From Clostridia bacterium (GTDB taxonomy: Bacteria; Bacillota; Clostridia; Christensenellales; Borkfalkiaceae): a stretch of DNA of 49,526 nucleotides. Position 1 is the stretch's first letter. Each line of letters starts with the position of its first letter. Below are positions 18,701-26,931 of the stretch, piece by piece. Position numbers and translations under genes: made by a program. The stretch lies in contig JAGHJD010000045.1 in assembly GCA_017886895.1 (NCBI GenBank), positions 1-49,526 on the forward strand, given 5' to 3'. The notes below the pieces were generated by a model. It searched no databases and was not told the DNA's origin. It saw nothing but the letters and a program-made list of their open reading frames with translations.

Positions 18701-18955
18701 TCGAACCTTAACATCAAGGTTGGTCGGGCGCTTGTGGAAAGCGGGCAATGGAACCCGTCGGTCAACCTCGCAAGACCGATATTGTCAGAAGGGCAGGCAA
18801 ATCGTATTGTTTGGCAAACACAGCAGAGTACTCCCGAAGAAACGGAGGATTGGACGGCTTTCGGCATTGCGCTTGCCGGTATGGTCATCTTAAATGCAGC
18901 ACTTGCAGGTTGCATCGTTGTATTGAATAAAAAGAAAAGGAGGAATGAAACATGA
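15758..18955 (+). CDS. GHL10-like (family 10-like) glycosyl hydrolase exoprotein with C-terminal TM anchor
   Basis: RGVWHVPNVDGTETSLAGIRGVLDVFENMNLNMIFLEGYYAGYTHS, HPEWVNVSNEG and VDGINLDYIRYPDKS. Signal peptide and C-terminal TM-KKKRR. GTG start overlapping the upstream TGA. Confidence 0.82.
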   Translation: MRKKLIFILLVAALFCLMAGFMVVVVAAETNTVTADLIDPITLTRGERASDTDQDRTLIIETASSDEIADKVIVYTGRFYYMDSYVRTGAVEYAVAITEQGHQIVTKYEPIAQGAEQGNEIPVPGYLLSIPASKAESCDFAEGDIITISNAGDIPSVSQTVDNLTKRVRVEIQNLNAATNTYAGSVYYGNDYGDVTGQNSYNREVGFSLLTTGDDVGKFRVTEYRQLLADTRQEWVNGESSDVAWNRDFPIPDPGFALIAANVEDYDDPYVHAVFGMLNRDVAFSLGDLVELSGKQFFDFEYEVTHSYDYLNPGPENVLGQGYPENRGAEQMMIYTHSVEDGSSELKTNEYGFEAAVDQNGVIVKIAVNVIDIPEGGFVVSAQGLLRDWARTYFKMGATVTYNEQNKTFTVNYTLNAMKSQLETDLSTYRTEVEVYKNGLYDLDTTNLESYLEELTETGERMVEVIDYIQAYPDLAGEELLEQQIELRNLRDEFEAIKVNMSVSSVESRVVEGRGVWHVPNVDGTETSLAGIRGVLDVFENMNLNMIFLEGYYAGYTHSVSQYVPQNPYTKAYDYSGTEADEQYGNDYFKAFVTEAKKRGFEVHVSITVYYMSRTDRWVDEPDRLATVHPEWVNVSNEGYTATSDGHQAIFADPANDAYHDMLVNYVTELFTLYPEVDGINLDYIRYPDKSSAGREFGYTMTSVQKFLDTYGYTFRGDDNPDEAQLRADFDKFISSDATIDAQWDNFRRSLVTQMVVDLRDAMRAVKPGGLVSIATGPSPDESKNNLYQDWGQWVRSGIIDLCTPMAYYTDADVVENIAGQEITIINNLAYNYVGLGPYLKLAPNEWVNQISAAQSAGAMGYALFSSEQVLTDPDAVALVTQTANKNEAVVPHAATSVILDAFFTSILEKADKYYLPNNSMTQTQYDSLAAVFADIQAMPDTTAKELYAIYERVQNLISNVDDYVSFYAESRLRSDLNLLSSNLNIKVGRALVESGQWNPSVNLARPILSEGQANRIVWQTQQSTPEETEDWTAFGIALAGMVILNAALAGCIVVLNKKKRRNET

Positions 18956-20529
18956 AAGCAATGAAACGAATCGTTATGGTTTTTTTGGGCATTCTGTTTG
19001 TCTTTTCCTTGGTTGCCTGTTCGCAGGGAGTCGAGTCGGATCCCGTTATCCCGTTGGATATAAACACCGAGGCCTCGGCAGATGAAAAGCCCACCCTGAA
19101 TATTCATTTGCAGGCATCCGGATATTCGGAGGCGGAGCTGAACCAGCAATATGCGGCAAAAGTGATCAGCGAGATCACGGATTATAACGTGCGTTATTCG
19201 CAGCTTCCCGCAACGGGGGACACGGAGGCGCTGGATCTTGCTCTGATCAACAGGTCGCAGTACCATGCGATCAAAGTGACAAAAGAGCAATATAACAGGC
19301 TTGTTGCGCAGGGAGCCCTCTTGAACATTAAACCGGCATTGGATAAATTCGGGCAGGATATTTATGATGCTTATTATGATTATTCGTGGAGCATTGTAAG
19401 TAAAGACGGCGGGATTTACGGTATTCCGGAAGGAGGTCCTCCCATCAAAGGACAGACAAATGTTATAGACTGTATTATTTTCAGGAAGGATCTTTTGGAT
19501 TCCTGGCAGAAGCATGTTCCCGAAACAACAGAAGAATTTGAAGAACTTTTGCGATATGCAAAAACTGAACAGGGAATCCAGTACCCGTTTGTCATGACGG
19601 ATGAAAAGGCATTGGTGCCCACCATTGCAGTTGCCTTTGACATTTATCAGGAATGGCAGGGGGATAACGGGGATTACCATTTCTATCTGGAAGATCAGAA
19701 CATGAAGTCCTATTTGGATTATATGATTAGCCTGAACAATCAGGGATTGCTGAACCCCGATTCGCTGATCTACGATAAGGCGGATGCTGTGCGCAATTTC
19801 GGGGAGGGGAAGGCTGTCGCGGTGGCAGTAAGCGTATACGAAGTCGATGCCATATTGAGCACGCTGATAAACAGCGGCATCATTGCAAGCGATAAGGACT
19901 CCGAAGAAGTGCTGAGCGTTGTTGGCGGGTTTGAAGACTCAAACGGCGAGGTGCATACATATCATACGGGCGGTTACTCCTATGTGACAGTCATACCGAA
20001 ATATATGTATGAGGAAGCCGGGTACACGATCGATCACATCAATAAAAAGATCATTGAAGAAAATTTCAAGAGGTACTATATTGGTGAAGAAGGCGTGCAC
20101 TATACGGTTACCAGCGGACCTGACGGCGATTTGATTTACAGACCGATTGAGGGAAAATTCGATGAATTGAATTCGGCAGCCGGATTTTGTACGGGTACAA
20201 ATCCTAAGGCAAGCCCTCCGCTATGGCGTTGCCGTGTCTATAATAAAGAGTATCTTCCTTTCCTGATGACTTTGAATGAAAATTCAGATGCCGAAGGTAC
20301 CTATAATCCGATGAATTTTACTTCGGAATTGCCCACATACGATCAGGTAAAAGGTGTAGTCGAGCAAGATGCTTGTGATGCATGCCTCAATATGATTTTT
20401 ACGCAAAAAAGTTCTGATGGGCTTACTGCAGCGCTGAATACTTGGTTGAATGCCGGTGGCAGAACGGGGAAGCAGGAACTTGCTGCCTGGGCAAAGGATA
20501 ATTGGGAAGGGAAAGTTAAGGTAGAATAA
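18952..20529 (+). CDS. Extracellular solute-binding lipoprotein (sugar ABC transporter)
   Basis: Lipobox FSLVACS; SBP-like sequence adjacent to two permease genes. Confidence 0.88.
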   Translation: MKAMKRIVMVFLGILFVFSLVACSQGVESDPVIPLDINTEASADEKPTLNIHLQASGYSEAELNQQYAAKVISEITDYNVRYSQLPATGDTEALDLALINRSQYHAIKVTKEQYNRLVAQGALLNIKPALDKFGQDIYDAYYDYSWSIVSKDGGIYGIPEGGPPIKGQTNVIDCIIFRKDLLDSWQKHVPETTEEFEELLRYAKTEQGIQYPFVMTDEKALVPTIAVAFDIYQEWQGDNGDYHFYLEDQNMKSYLDYMISLNNQGLLNPDSLIYDKADAVRNFGEGKAVAVAVSVYEVDAILSTLINSGIIASDKDSEEVLSVVGGFEDSNGEVHTYHTGGYSYVTVIPKYMYEEAGYTIDHINKKIIEENFKRYYIGEEGVHYTVTSGPDGDLIYRPIEGKFDELNSAAGFCTGTNPKASPPLWRCRVYNKEYLPFLMTLNENSDAEGTYNPMNFTSELPTYDQVKGVVEQDACDACLNMIFTQKSSDGLTAALNTWLNAGGRTGKQELAAWAKDNWEGKVKVE

Positions 20530-21464
20530 TGAAAAATCAACATGCGCTGAAATTCAGGTTAAAAAAACATTGGTCAACGCTTTTGCTGCTATTGCCTGCG
20601 GTCGTACTGGGTGTTGTTTTTTCGTATGTACCGATGGTCGGTATTTTAATGGCATTTAAGACAAATCTGAATTTGTACATCTATGAGCCATTTACTGCAT
20701 TCTTGAATGCGGAATGGACACTGGAAAATTTTCAGATCATTTTTGCAGGCGAAGAGTTCTTAGGCGTTCTTTGGAATACCTTATATATCAGCGTTTTGAA
20801 AATCGTTGTATTATTTCCGCTACCGATTATTGTTTCCCTTCTGCTTACAGAAGTAAAAAATATTCGCGCATCCCGTATGTACCAATCATTGATGTATTTA
20901 CCGCACTTTCTGTCATGGTCGATTATCACGGGTATTTTCATGAGTGTATTCGCGACAGACGGCTTGGTAAATAACGTTCTTATTTTGTTTGGGATGGATG
21001 CAAGTGAGGCGGTGAATTGGTATACGGATCCATCAAAATTTGTTTTTTTGGTTTTGTTTACCGACGGATGGAAGGGAATAGGTTGGAGCAGTATCGTATA
21101 TATTGCGGCAATCAATGCAATCAGCCCGGAGTATTACGAGGCATCGCGTTTGGATGGTGCAGGGAAACTCAGCCAAATTTGGTACATTACCTTACCGTTG
21201 ATAAAAAATGTTATCGTAACAATGCTAATTATGCGCATCTGCTATATTATGGATGCCGGATTCGATCAGATTTATACCATGCATAATGCGGCAACAAGAC
21301 CGGTATGGCAGATCATTGGTACGTACATATACGAAAAGGGTCTGCAGCAAGGGAATTATAGTTTCAGTACTGCAGTCGGGTTATTCAATTCAGTTGTTGC
21401 ATTGATTATGATCCTTGTAGGGAATTTTGTAGCCAAAAAGATTTCCGGGAAAGGAGTGATTTGA
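20529..21464 (+). CDS. Sugar ABC transporter permease (LplB type)
   Basis: Multiple TM segments; EYYEASRLDGAGKLSQIWYITLPLIK (EAA loop). Confidence 0.92.
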   Translation: MKNQHALKFRLKKHWSTLLLLLPAVVLGVVFSYVPMVGILMAFKTNLNLYIYEPFTAFLNAEWTLENFQIIFAGEEFLGVLWNTLYISVLKIVVLFPLPIIVSLLLTEVKNIRASRMYQSLMYLPHFLSWSIITGIFMSVFATDGLVNNVLILFGMDASEAVNWYTDPSKFVFLVLFTDGWKGIGWSSIVYIAAINAISPEYYEASRLDGAGKLSQIWYITLPLIKNVIVTMLIMRICYIMDAGFDQIYTMHNAATRPVWQIIGTYIYEKGLQQGNYSFSTAVGLFNSVVALIMILVGNFVAKKISGKGVI

Positions 21465-22352
21465 ATGAAATATGCGAGCAGAAGAAGTAACTTGTTGCGA
21501 GTAAGAAAACACGAAGGATTGGGTTTTTCGATTTTTGTGCATATTTTTATGACGGTGTTTATCTTGCTTTGTGTTTTGCCGTTTATTCATGTCATTGCTC
21601 TTTCTTTTTCCGGCGCGGGTTATGCGATTGGGCTTATTCCGCAGGGTGTAACTTTATACTCCTATAATGTTGTTTTTGAAGACAGTGGCTTTTTTCAGGC
21701 TTTTGGAATGTCTTTGATGGTTGCGGTTGTCGGTACTTTGCTTTCTGTATTGGTTAATTTTTTGGCGGCCTATGCTCTTTCAAAGCGCGATTTACCGTTC
21801 CGTAGATTTTTCAACTGCTTTTTTGTGATCATAATGTTGTTTTCGGGCGGTATCATACCGAATTTTTTGTGGTATAGGATCATCGGACTCGTTGATACAC
21901 CGATTATCTTGATTCTTCCCATGGCGGTCCAATTCTATTATATTATGTTGATGACAACATATTTGGAGAATCTCCCACAAAGTATCGAAGATGCGGCATG
22001 TGTAGACGGCGCCGGGAAACTAACGTTGCTTTGGTATATCATTATGCCGATGGCTGTTCCCATTATTTTAACGGTTGCTTTGTATACGTTGGTGGGGTAT
22101 TGGAATAATTATCAGCTTGCGTTGTATTACTTGCCGACCAGAACAGAGTATTATCCGCTATCGATGTTTATTTTGAACTTCATTAATGGCAGCGCTATCA
22201 ATGACTATGTCGGAGATATCGAAAAGGCTAACCACAAAGACAATATAGAGGCGGCGCTTATTGTTTTATCAGTCATTCCAATTATAATAAGTTACCCGTT
22301 TTCATTGAAATATATTGTAAAAGGTAGTTTTGTCGGAGCTGTAAAAGAGTAA
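21465..22352 (+). CDS. Sugar ABC transporter permease (CarB/YtcP type)
   Basis: Multiple TM segments; IEDAACVDGAGKLTLLWYIIMPMAVP (EAA loop); VGYWNNYQLALYYLP. Confidence 0.92.
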   Translation: MKYASRRSNLLRVRKHEGLGFSIFVHIFMTVFILLCVLPFIHVIALSFSGAGYAIGLIPQGVTLYSYNVVFEDSGFFQAFGMSLMVAVVGTLLSVLVNFLAAYALSKRDLPFRRFFNCFFVIIMLFSGGIIPNFLWYRIIGLVDTPIILILPMAVQFYYIMLMTTYLENLPQSIEDAACVDGAGKLTLLWYIIMPMAVPIILTVALYTLVGYWNNYQLALYYLPTRTEYYPLSMFILNFINGSAINDYVGDIEKANHKDNIEAALIVLSVIPIIISYPFSLKYIVKGSFVGAVKE

Positions 22353-22355
22353 CAC

Positions 22356-22390
22356 AAAAGAAGTTTGGATGTATTTCCAAACTTCTTTTT
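22356..22390 (+). terminator. Rho-independent terminator
   Basis: AAAAGAAGTTTGGA / TCCAAACTTCTTTT, 14-bp arms, T-rich 3' arm. Confidence 0.8.
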
Positions 22391-22413
22391 GAAAACGAGG
22401 GGGTTTATAGATA

Positions 22414-22572
22414 ATGACCTTTCGGTGGTGCAATGGAGAACGACAGTATTTCATTATTTTGTCGGACTATTTGGGTGACCTCGTCGAGCGCGGCGAGTAT
22501 GACAGGACGGCGGCGATCGAGACCGCGCTGGACGTGTGCTATTTCAATATAAAGAGAAGGCTCGGCTTATGA
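22414..22572 (+). pseudogene. 52-aa composite remnant: uxuA-like 5' start followed by uronate isomerase (UxaC)-like C-terminus
   Basis: ATGACCTTTCGGTGG nearly matches ATGACCTTTCGCTGG at 22575 (uxuA). The C-terminus RQYFIILSDYLGDLVERGEYDRTAAIETALDVCYFNIKRRLGL resembles UxaC C-termini (…EYFRRIL..LG…GE…DICFNNA.RYF). Its stop overlaps the uxuA start. Confidence 0.55.
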
Positions 22573-23603
22573 AAATGACCTTTCGCTGGTACGGGGAGGG
22601 CGACAGCATCTCCCTGCAATACATAAAGCAGATCCCGAACATGTCGGGGGTAGTGACGGCGGTGTACGACACGCCCGTGGGCGGGGTGTGGGAGGAGAGC
22701 AAGATCGCCCGCCTGAAAAGCCTCTGCGACAAGGCGGGGTTGGAGATGGAAGTCATCGAGTCGGTGCCCGTGCATGAGGATATCAAACTGGGCAAACCTT
22801 TCCGCGATAAACTCATCGCGAACTACGCGCAGACGATACGGAACCTCGGCAAGTTCGGGGTGAAGTGCATCTGCTACAACTTCATGCCCGTGTTCGACTG
22901 GTTCCGCACAGACCTGCACTATGTGCAGGCAAACGGCGCGGAGTGCCTCGCGTACAAGGAGGCGGACTTCCGGAAGCTGGACAAGCGCAACCTGCGCCTG
23001 CCCGGCTGGGACGAGAGCTACACGCCCGAACAGCTGAGCGGATTGCTCAAAGAATACGAGGGCATGACGCACGAACAGCTCTTTGAGAACCTCGTGTATT
23101 TCTTAAAGGGCGTCCTGCCCGCGTGCGACGAGACGGGGATCAACATGGCGATCCACCCGGACGATCCGCCGTGGGACATCTTCGGGCTGCCGCGCATCGT
23201 GGGGCGGGAAGCGGACTACGACAGGCTGTTCGCCGCCGTACCGAATAAGCACAACGGCATCACCTTCTGCACGGGGAGCCTGGGCGCGGGCAGGTTCAAC
23301 GACCTGCCGAAGATGGCGGCAAAGTATGCGGATAGAATCTACTTCGCCCACCTGCGGCAACTCAAATTCGTGAACGAAACGGACTTCTACGAGAACGGGC
23401 ATCAGACGAACTGTGGGAGCGTGGATATCTATGCCATCGTAAAGGCGCTTGTGGAGAACGGGTTTGACGGGTACGTCCGCCCCGACCACGGCAGGAACAT
23501 CTGGGGCGAGGACGGAAAGCCCGGGTACGGCTTATATGACCGCGCGCTCGGCGCGGCGTATCTGAACGGCATGTTCGAGGCGGTGGAGAAGGACAGGAAA
23601 TGA
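22569..23603 (+). CDS. uxuA: Mannonate dehydratase
   Basis: MKMTFRWYGEGDSISLQYIKQIPNMSGVVTAVYDTPVGGVW; NMAIHPDDPPWDIFGLPRIV; FCTGSLGA; HLRQLK. Confidence 0.95.
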   Translation: MKMTFRWYGEGDSISLQYIKQIPNMSGVVTAVYDTPVGGVWEESKIARLKSLCDKAGLEMEVIESVPVHEDIKLGKPFRDKLIANYAQTIRNLGKFGVKCICYNFMPVFDWFRTDLHYVQANGAECLAYKEADFRKLDKRNLRLPGWDESYTPEQLSGLLKEYEGMTHEQLFENLVYFLKGVLPACDETGINMAIHPDDPPWDIFGLPRIVGREADYDRLFAAVPNKHNGITFCTGSLGAGRFNDLPKMAAKYADRIYFAHLRQLKFVNETDFYENGHQTNCGSVDIYAIVKALVENGFDGYVRPDHGRNIWGEDGKPGYGLYDRALGAAYLNGMFEAVEKDRK

Positions 23604-24220
23604 AAGACGTGTTGCAGAAAATAGAACAGGTCAAGCTCGTTCCCGTGGTGACGATACAAAAAATCGAGGACGCGGAAGAGATGCTCGGCGCATTGGTCGC
23701 GGGCGGGTTGCCTGCGGCGGAGATCTGCTTCCGCACCGACTACGCGGAAGCGGCGATAAGGCTGGCGGTGAAAAAATACCCCGAAATGCTCGTAGGGGCG
23801 GGCACGGTGATAAACAAAGAGCAGTGCGAGCGTGCGATCGGGGCGGGGGCGAAGTTCATCGTCTCGCCCGGGCTGTCCGAAGAAGTCGCCAAAGTTTGCA
23901 GGGAAAAGAATGTGCCGTACCTTCCCGGGGTCGTTACGCCCACGGAGATCATGCAGGCGCTTTCGCTGAATTTGACGTATCTCAAATTCTTCCCCGCAGG
24001 CAGTTTCGGCGGGCTGAACACCATAAAGGCGCTGTCGGCGGCGTTCCCGCAGGTGCGGTTTCTGCCCACGGGCGGGGTGAACCTTGCAAACATGAACGAA
24101 TACCTTTCCTTCCCCAAGATCTTCGCCTGCGGCGGCAGTTGGATGATGCAGGGGAGCAGAGAGGAGATAGCGGAAAAAACGCGCGCGGCGGTGCTTGCCG
24201 CGAAAGGAGAGGAGAAATGA
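23600..24220 (+). CDS. 2-keto-3-deoxy-6-phosphogluconate aldolase / 4-hydroxy-2-oxoglutarate aldolase
   Basis: VPVVTIQ, GAGTVINKEQ, SPGLSEEVA, LPGVVTPTEIMQAL, KFFPAGSFGG, LPTGGVNLANMNEYL. Confidence 0.95.
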   Translation: MKDVLQKIEQVKLVPVVTIQKIEDAEEMLGALVAGGLPAAEICFRTDYAEAAIRLAVKKYPEMLVGAGTVINKEQCERAIGAGAKFIVSPGLSEEVAKVCREKNVPYLPGVVTPTEIMQALSLNLTYLKFFPAGSFGGLNTIKALSAAFPQVRFLPTGGVNLANMNEYLSFPKIFACGGSWMMQGSREEIAEKTRAAVLAAKGEEK

Positions 24221-25047
24221 AACTTCCGTTCAAAGTAGATCTGAGCAAAAAGGTGATCGCGGTCACGGGTGCGGGCGGGGTCATCTGCGGCGAATTTGCG
24301 CGCGCTCTCGCGGCGTGCGGCGCGAAGGTCGCGCTCCTTGATATCAATTTCGACGCGGCGAAGAAGATCGCGGACGAGATCGGCGACAAAGCCATCACAG
24401 TGCGCTGCGATTGTCTGAATAAGGACAGCATCATTGCCGCAAAGGAGAACATTGAAGAGGCGTTCGGCAAGGTGAATTTCCTCATCAACGGCGCCGGCGG
24501 GAACAACCCGAGGGCTACGACGGACAACGAGACGATGACCGCGGACACGCAGGGGGTAAAGGACTTCTTCAAGCTCGAAGAGAGCGGCATTAAGTTCGTG
24601 TTCGACCTGAACATCACGACGGCGTTCCTCGTCACGCAGGTGTTCGCGGAGGACATGGTCAGGACGGGCGGGAATATCATCAACATAAGCTCGATGAACG
24701 CGTTCCGCCCGCTCACAAAGATCCCCGCATATTCTGCGGCGAAGGCGGGTATCTCGAACTTCACGCAGTGGTTGGCGGTGCACTTTGCGCCGTGCAATAT
24801 CCGCGTGAACGCGATCGCGCCGGGGTTTTTCGTGACCAACCAAAACCGCGCGCTTTTGTACAACGAGGACGGCACGCCGACGGCGCGGACGGGCAAAATT
24901 TTAGCCGCGACGCCGATGAAAAAGTTCGGGGAGATCGGCGACCTTTTAGGCGCGCTCCTGTGGCTTGCGGACGACAGGGCGAGCGGGTTTGTGACGGGTA
25001 CGGTCATCCCCGTGGACGGCGGGTTCGCCGCATACAGCGGGGTGTGA
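24217..25047 (+). CDS. SDR family oxidoreductase, probable D-mannonate (fructuronate) oxidoreductase
   Basis: VIAVTGAGGVICGEFARALAACGAKVALLDIN; YSAAKAG; NVRVNAIAPG-like. Follows uxuA and the aldolase. Start at ATG 24217. Confidence 0.88.
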   Translation: MKLPFKVDLSKKVIAVTGAGGVICGEFARALAACGAKVALLDINFDAAKKIADEIGDKAITVRCDCLNKDSIIAAKENIEEAFGKVNFLINGAGGNNPRATTDNETMTADTQGVKDFFKLEESGIKFVFDLNITTAFLVTQVFAEDMVRTGGNIINISSMNAFRPLTKIPAYSAAKAGISNFTQWLAVHFAPCNIRVNAIAPGFFVTNQNRALLYNEDGTPTARTGKILAATPMKKFGEIGDLLGALLWLADDRASGFVTGTVIPVDGGFAAYSGV

Positions 25048-25080
25048 CGGTTTTCAGCGGAAGGGAAAGGAGAGCCGAAA

Positions 25081-26043
25081 ATGAAAGTAGTGACGCTCGG
25101 AGAGATCATGCTGCGGCTGACGCCGCGCGGTTTTGCGCGGCTGGTGCAGGCTGGGGAGTTTGAAGCGCGGTACGGCGGCGCGGAGGCGAACGTCGCGGCG
25201 GCGCTCGCGAACTGGGGCGAAGAGGCCGTGTTTGTGAGAAAGGTGCCCGCAAACGAGCTCGGGCAGGCGGCAGTCAATTCGCTGCGCGCGGCGGGCGTGG
25301 ACACGCGCCATGTGCTGCGCGGCGGGGAGCGGCTGGGGCTGTACTACGCGGAGCGCGGCGCGGACAGGCGCACGGGCAAGGTCGTGTACGACAGGGCAGA
25401 TTCCGCGTTCGCGCTCTCCCGCGCGGAGGAATACGATTGGGACGGCATCTTCGAAGGTGCGGGCCGCTTCCATATCACGGGTATCACGCCCGCGCTGGGC
25501 AGGAACGCGGAGGCGGTCGCGCTTGCCGCCTGCAAGGCGGCGAAGGAGCACGGTGCCGCCGTCTCGCTCGACGTGAACTACCGCAGCAAGCTGTGGGGGA
25601 AGGAGCGGGCGGCGAAGGCGCTGGAAAAACTGTTCGCGTATGTGGACGTGTGCATCGTCAACGAAAACCACGCAAGAGAGCTGTTCGGGTGCTCGGACGA
25701 GCGCACGCTCGCGGAGCGGTATAATTTTGCGTGCGTGGCGTTCACCTACCGCAGGACGCAGGACGCGCTGCACAACAGCATCTGGGGCAGCTTGTACGCG
25801 GGCGGGGAGCGGGTGCTGAGCCGCCGCTACGAGATGGAGATGATCGACCGCATCGGCGGGGGCGATGCGTTCGCGGCGGGGCTCCTCTATGCGCTCGGGC
25901 ACGGGTTTGAACCGCAGAAGGCGGTGGACTTCGCCGAAGCTGCGAGCTGCTTCAAACATTCGGTGGAGGGCGACGTCTGTTTCGCCTCGGCAGAGGAGAT
26001 CGCTGCCCTCTGCAGCGGCAGCGGCGGGCAGATCGAGAGATAG
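25081..26043 (+). CDS. PfkB family sugar kinase, probable 2-keto-3-deoxygluconate kinase
   Basis: KVVTLGEIMLRLTP, RYGGAEANVAAALANWG, DRIGGGDAFAAGLLYAL. Confidence 0.9.
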   Translation: MKVVTLGEIMLRLTPRGFARLVQAGEFEARYGGAEANVAAALANWGEEAVFVRKVPANELGQAAVNSLRAAGVDTRHVLRGGERLGLYYAERGADRRTGKVVYDRADSAFALSRAEEYDWDGIFEGAGRFHITGITPALGRNAEAVALAACKAAKEHGAAVSLDVNYRSKLWGKERAAKALEKLFAYVDVCIVNENHARELFGCSDERTLAERYNFACVAFTYRRTQDALHNSIWGSLYAGGERVLSRRYEMEMIDRIGGGDAFAAGLLYALGHGFEPQKAVDFAEAASCFKHSVEGDVCFASAEEIAALCSGSGGQIER

Positions 26044-26074
26044 CGGCGGGCATCCGGCGCAAAGGAGCGGAAAA

Positions 26075-26920
26075 ATGGCAAGGAGCGGAAGAGCTGTTCT
26101 GTATATCCCCGACGATGGGGTCGGGGAGCGCGCGGCGATGGCGCGCACGACGCACCTGGCGATCTCTGCGCACCAGGATGACATCGAGTTCATGGCATAC
26201 GCGCCCATCGCGGCGTGCTTCGGGCAGGCGGACAAGTGGTTTTCGGGCGTGGTGGTGACGGACGGCGCGGGGAGCCCGCGCAGCGGATTGTACGCCGACT
26301 ACACCGACGAGGAGATGAAAGAAGTCCGCATCGCCGAGCAGAAGAAGGCGGCTTGTGTGGGCGAGTACGGCTTTCTCGCCATGCTCGGGCACCCCTCGAA
26401 GGAAGTTAAAGACCCGCAGAACACGGCGATCGCGGAGGAGCTTGCGGAGATCATACGTTCGGCAAAGCCGAAGTTTCTTTATACGCACAACCTTGCGGAC
26501 AAGCACGAGACGCACGTCGCGACGGCATTGAAAGTGCTCGCGGCACTGCGCGCGTTAAAACCCGAAGAACGTCCCGAAAAGGTGTATGGCTGCGAAGTGT
26601 GGCGCGACCTCGATTGGATGTGCGATGACGAGAAAGTGTACCTCGACTGCAGCCTGCACCCGAACCTCATGCGGTGCTTGTCGGCGGTGTTCGACAGCCA
26701 GATCGTCGGTGGCAAGCGGTACGACCTCGCGGCGGAGGGGAGGCGGCTCGCCAACGCGACGTTCAGCGCGAGCCATGCGTGCGATACCTATTCGGCACTT
26801 AACTACGCCATGGACTTAACGCCGCTCATGGACGAAAGGACGGATATAGAGGAATATATCACGGGCTATATCGATCGGTTCAGACGGTCTGTCACGGAGA
26901 CGCTGCGGAAGTTTTTATAG
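26075..26920 (+). CDS. PIG-L/LmbE family deacetylase
   Basis: LAISAHQDDIEFMAYAPI (HQDD variant of the HPDD motif), LYTHNLADKHETHVATA. Start at ATG 26075. Confidence 0.8.
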   Translation: MARSGRAVLYIPDDGVGERAAMARTTHLAISAHQDDIEFMAYAPIAACFGQADKWFSGVVVTDGAGSPRSGLYADYTDEEMKEVRIAEQKKAACVGEYGFLAMLGHPSKEVKDPQNTAIAEELAEIIRSAKPKFLYTHNLADKHETHVATALKVLAALRALKPEERPEKVYGCEVWRDLDWMCDDEKVYLDCSLHPNLMRCLSAVFDSQIVGGKRYDLAAEGRRLANATFSASHACDTYSALNYAMDLTPLMDERTDIEEYITGYIDRFRRSVTETLRKFL

Positions 26921-26931
26921 GGGAAAGCCAA

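Noticed and set aside
23982-25304. 440-aa and other minus-strand ORFs over the hexuronate operon
   Set aside because: Ser/Pro/Arg-rich shadow ORFs opposite well-supported aldolase, SDR and kinase genes.
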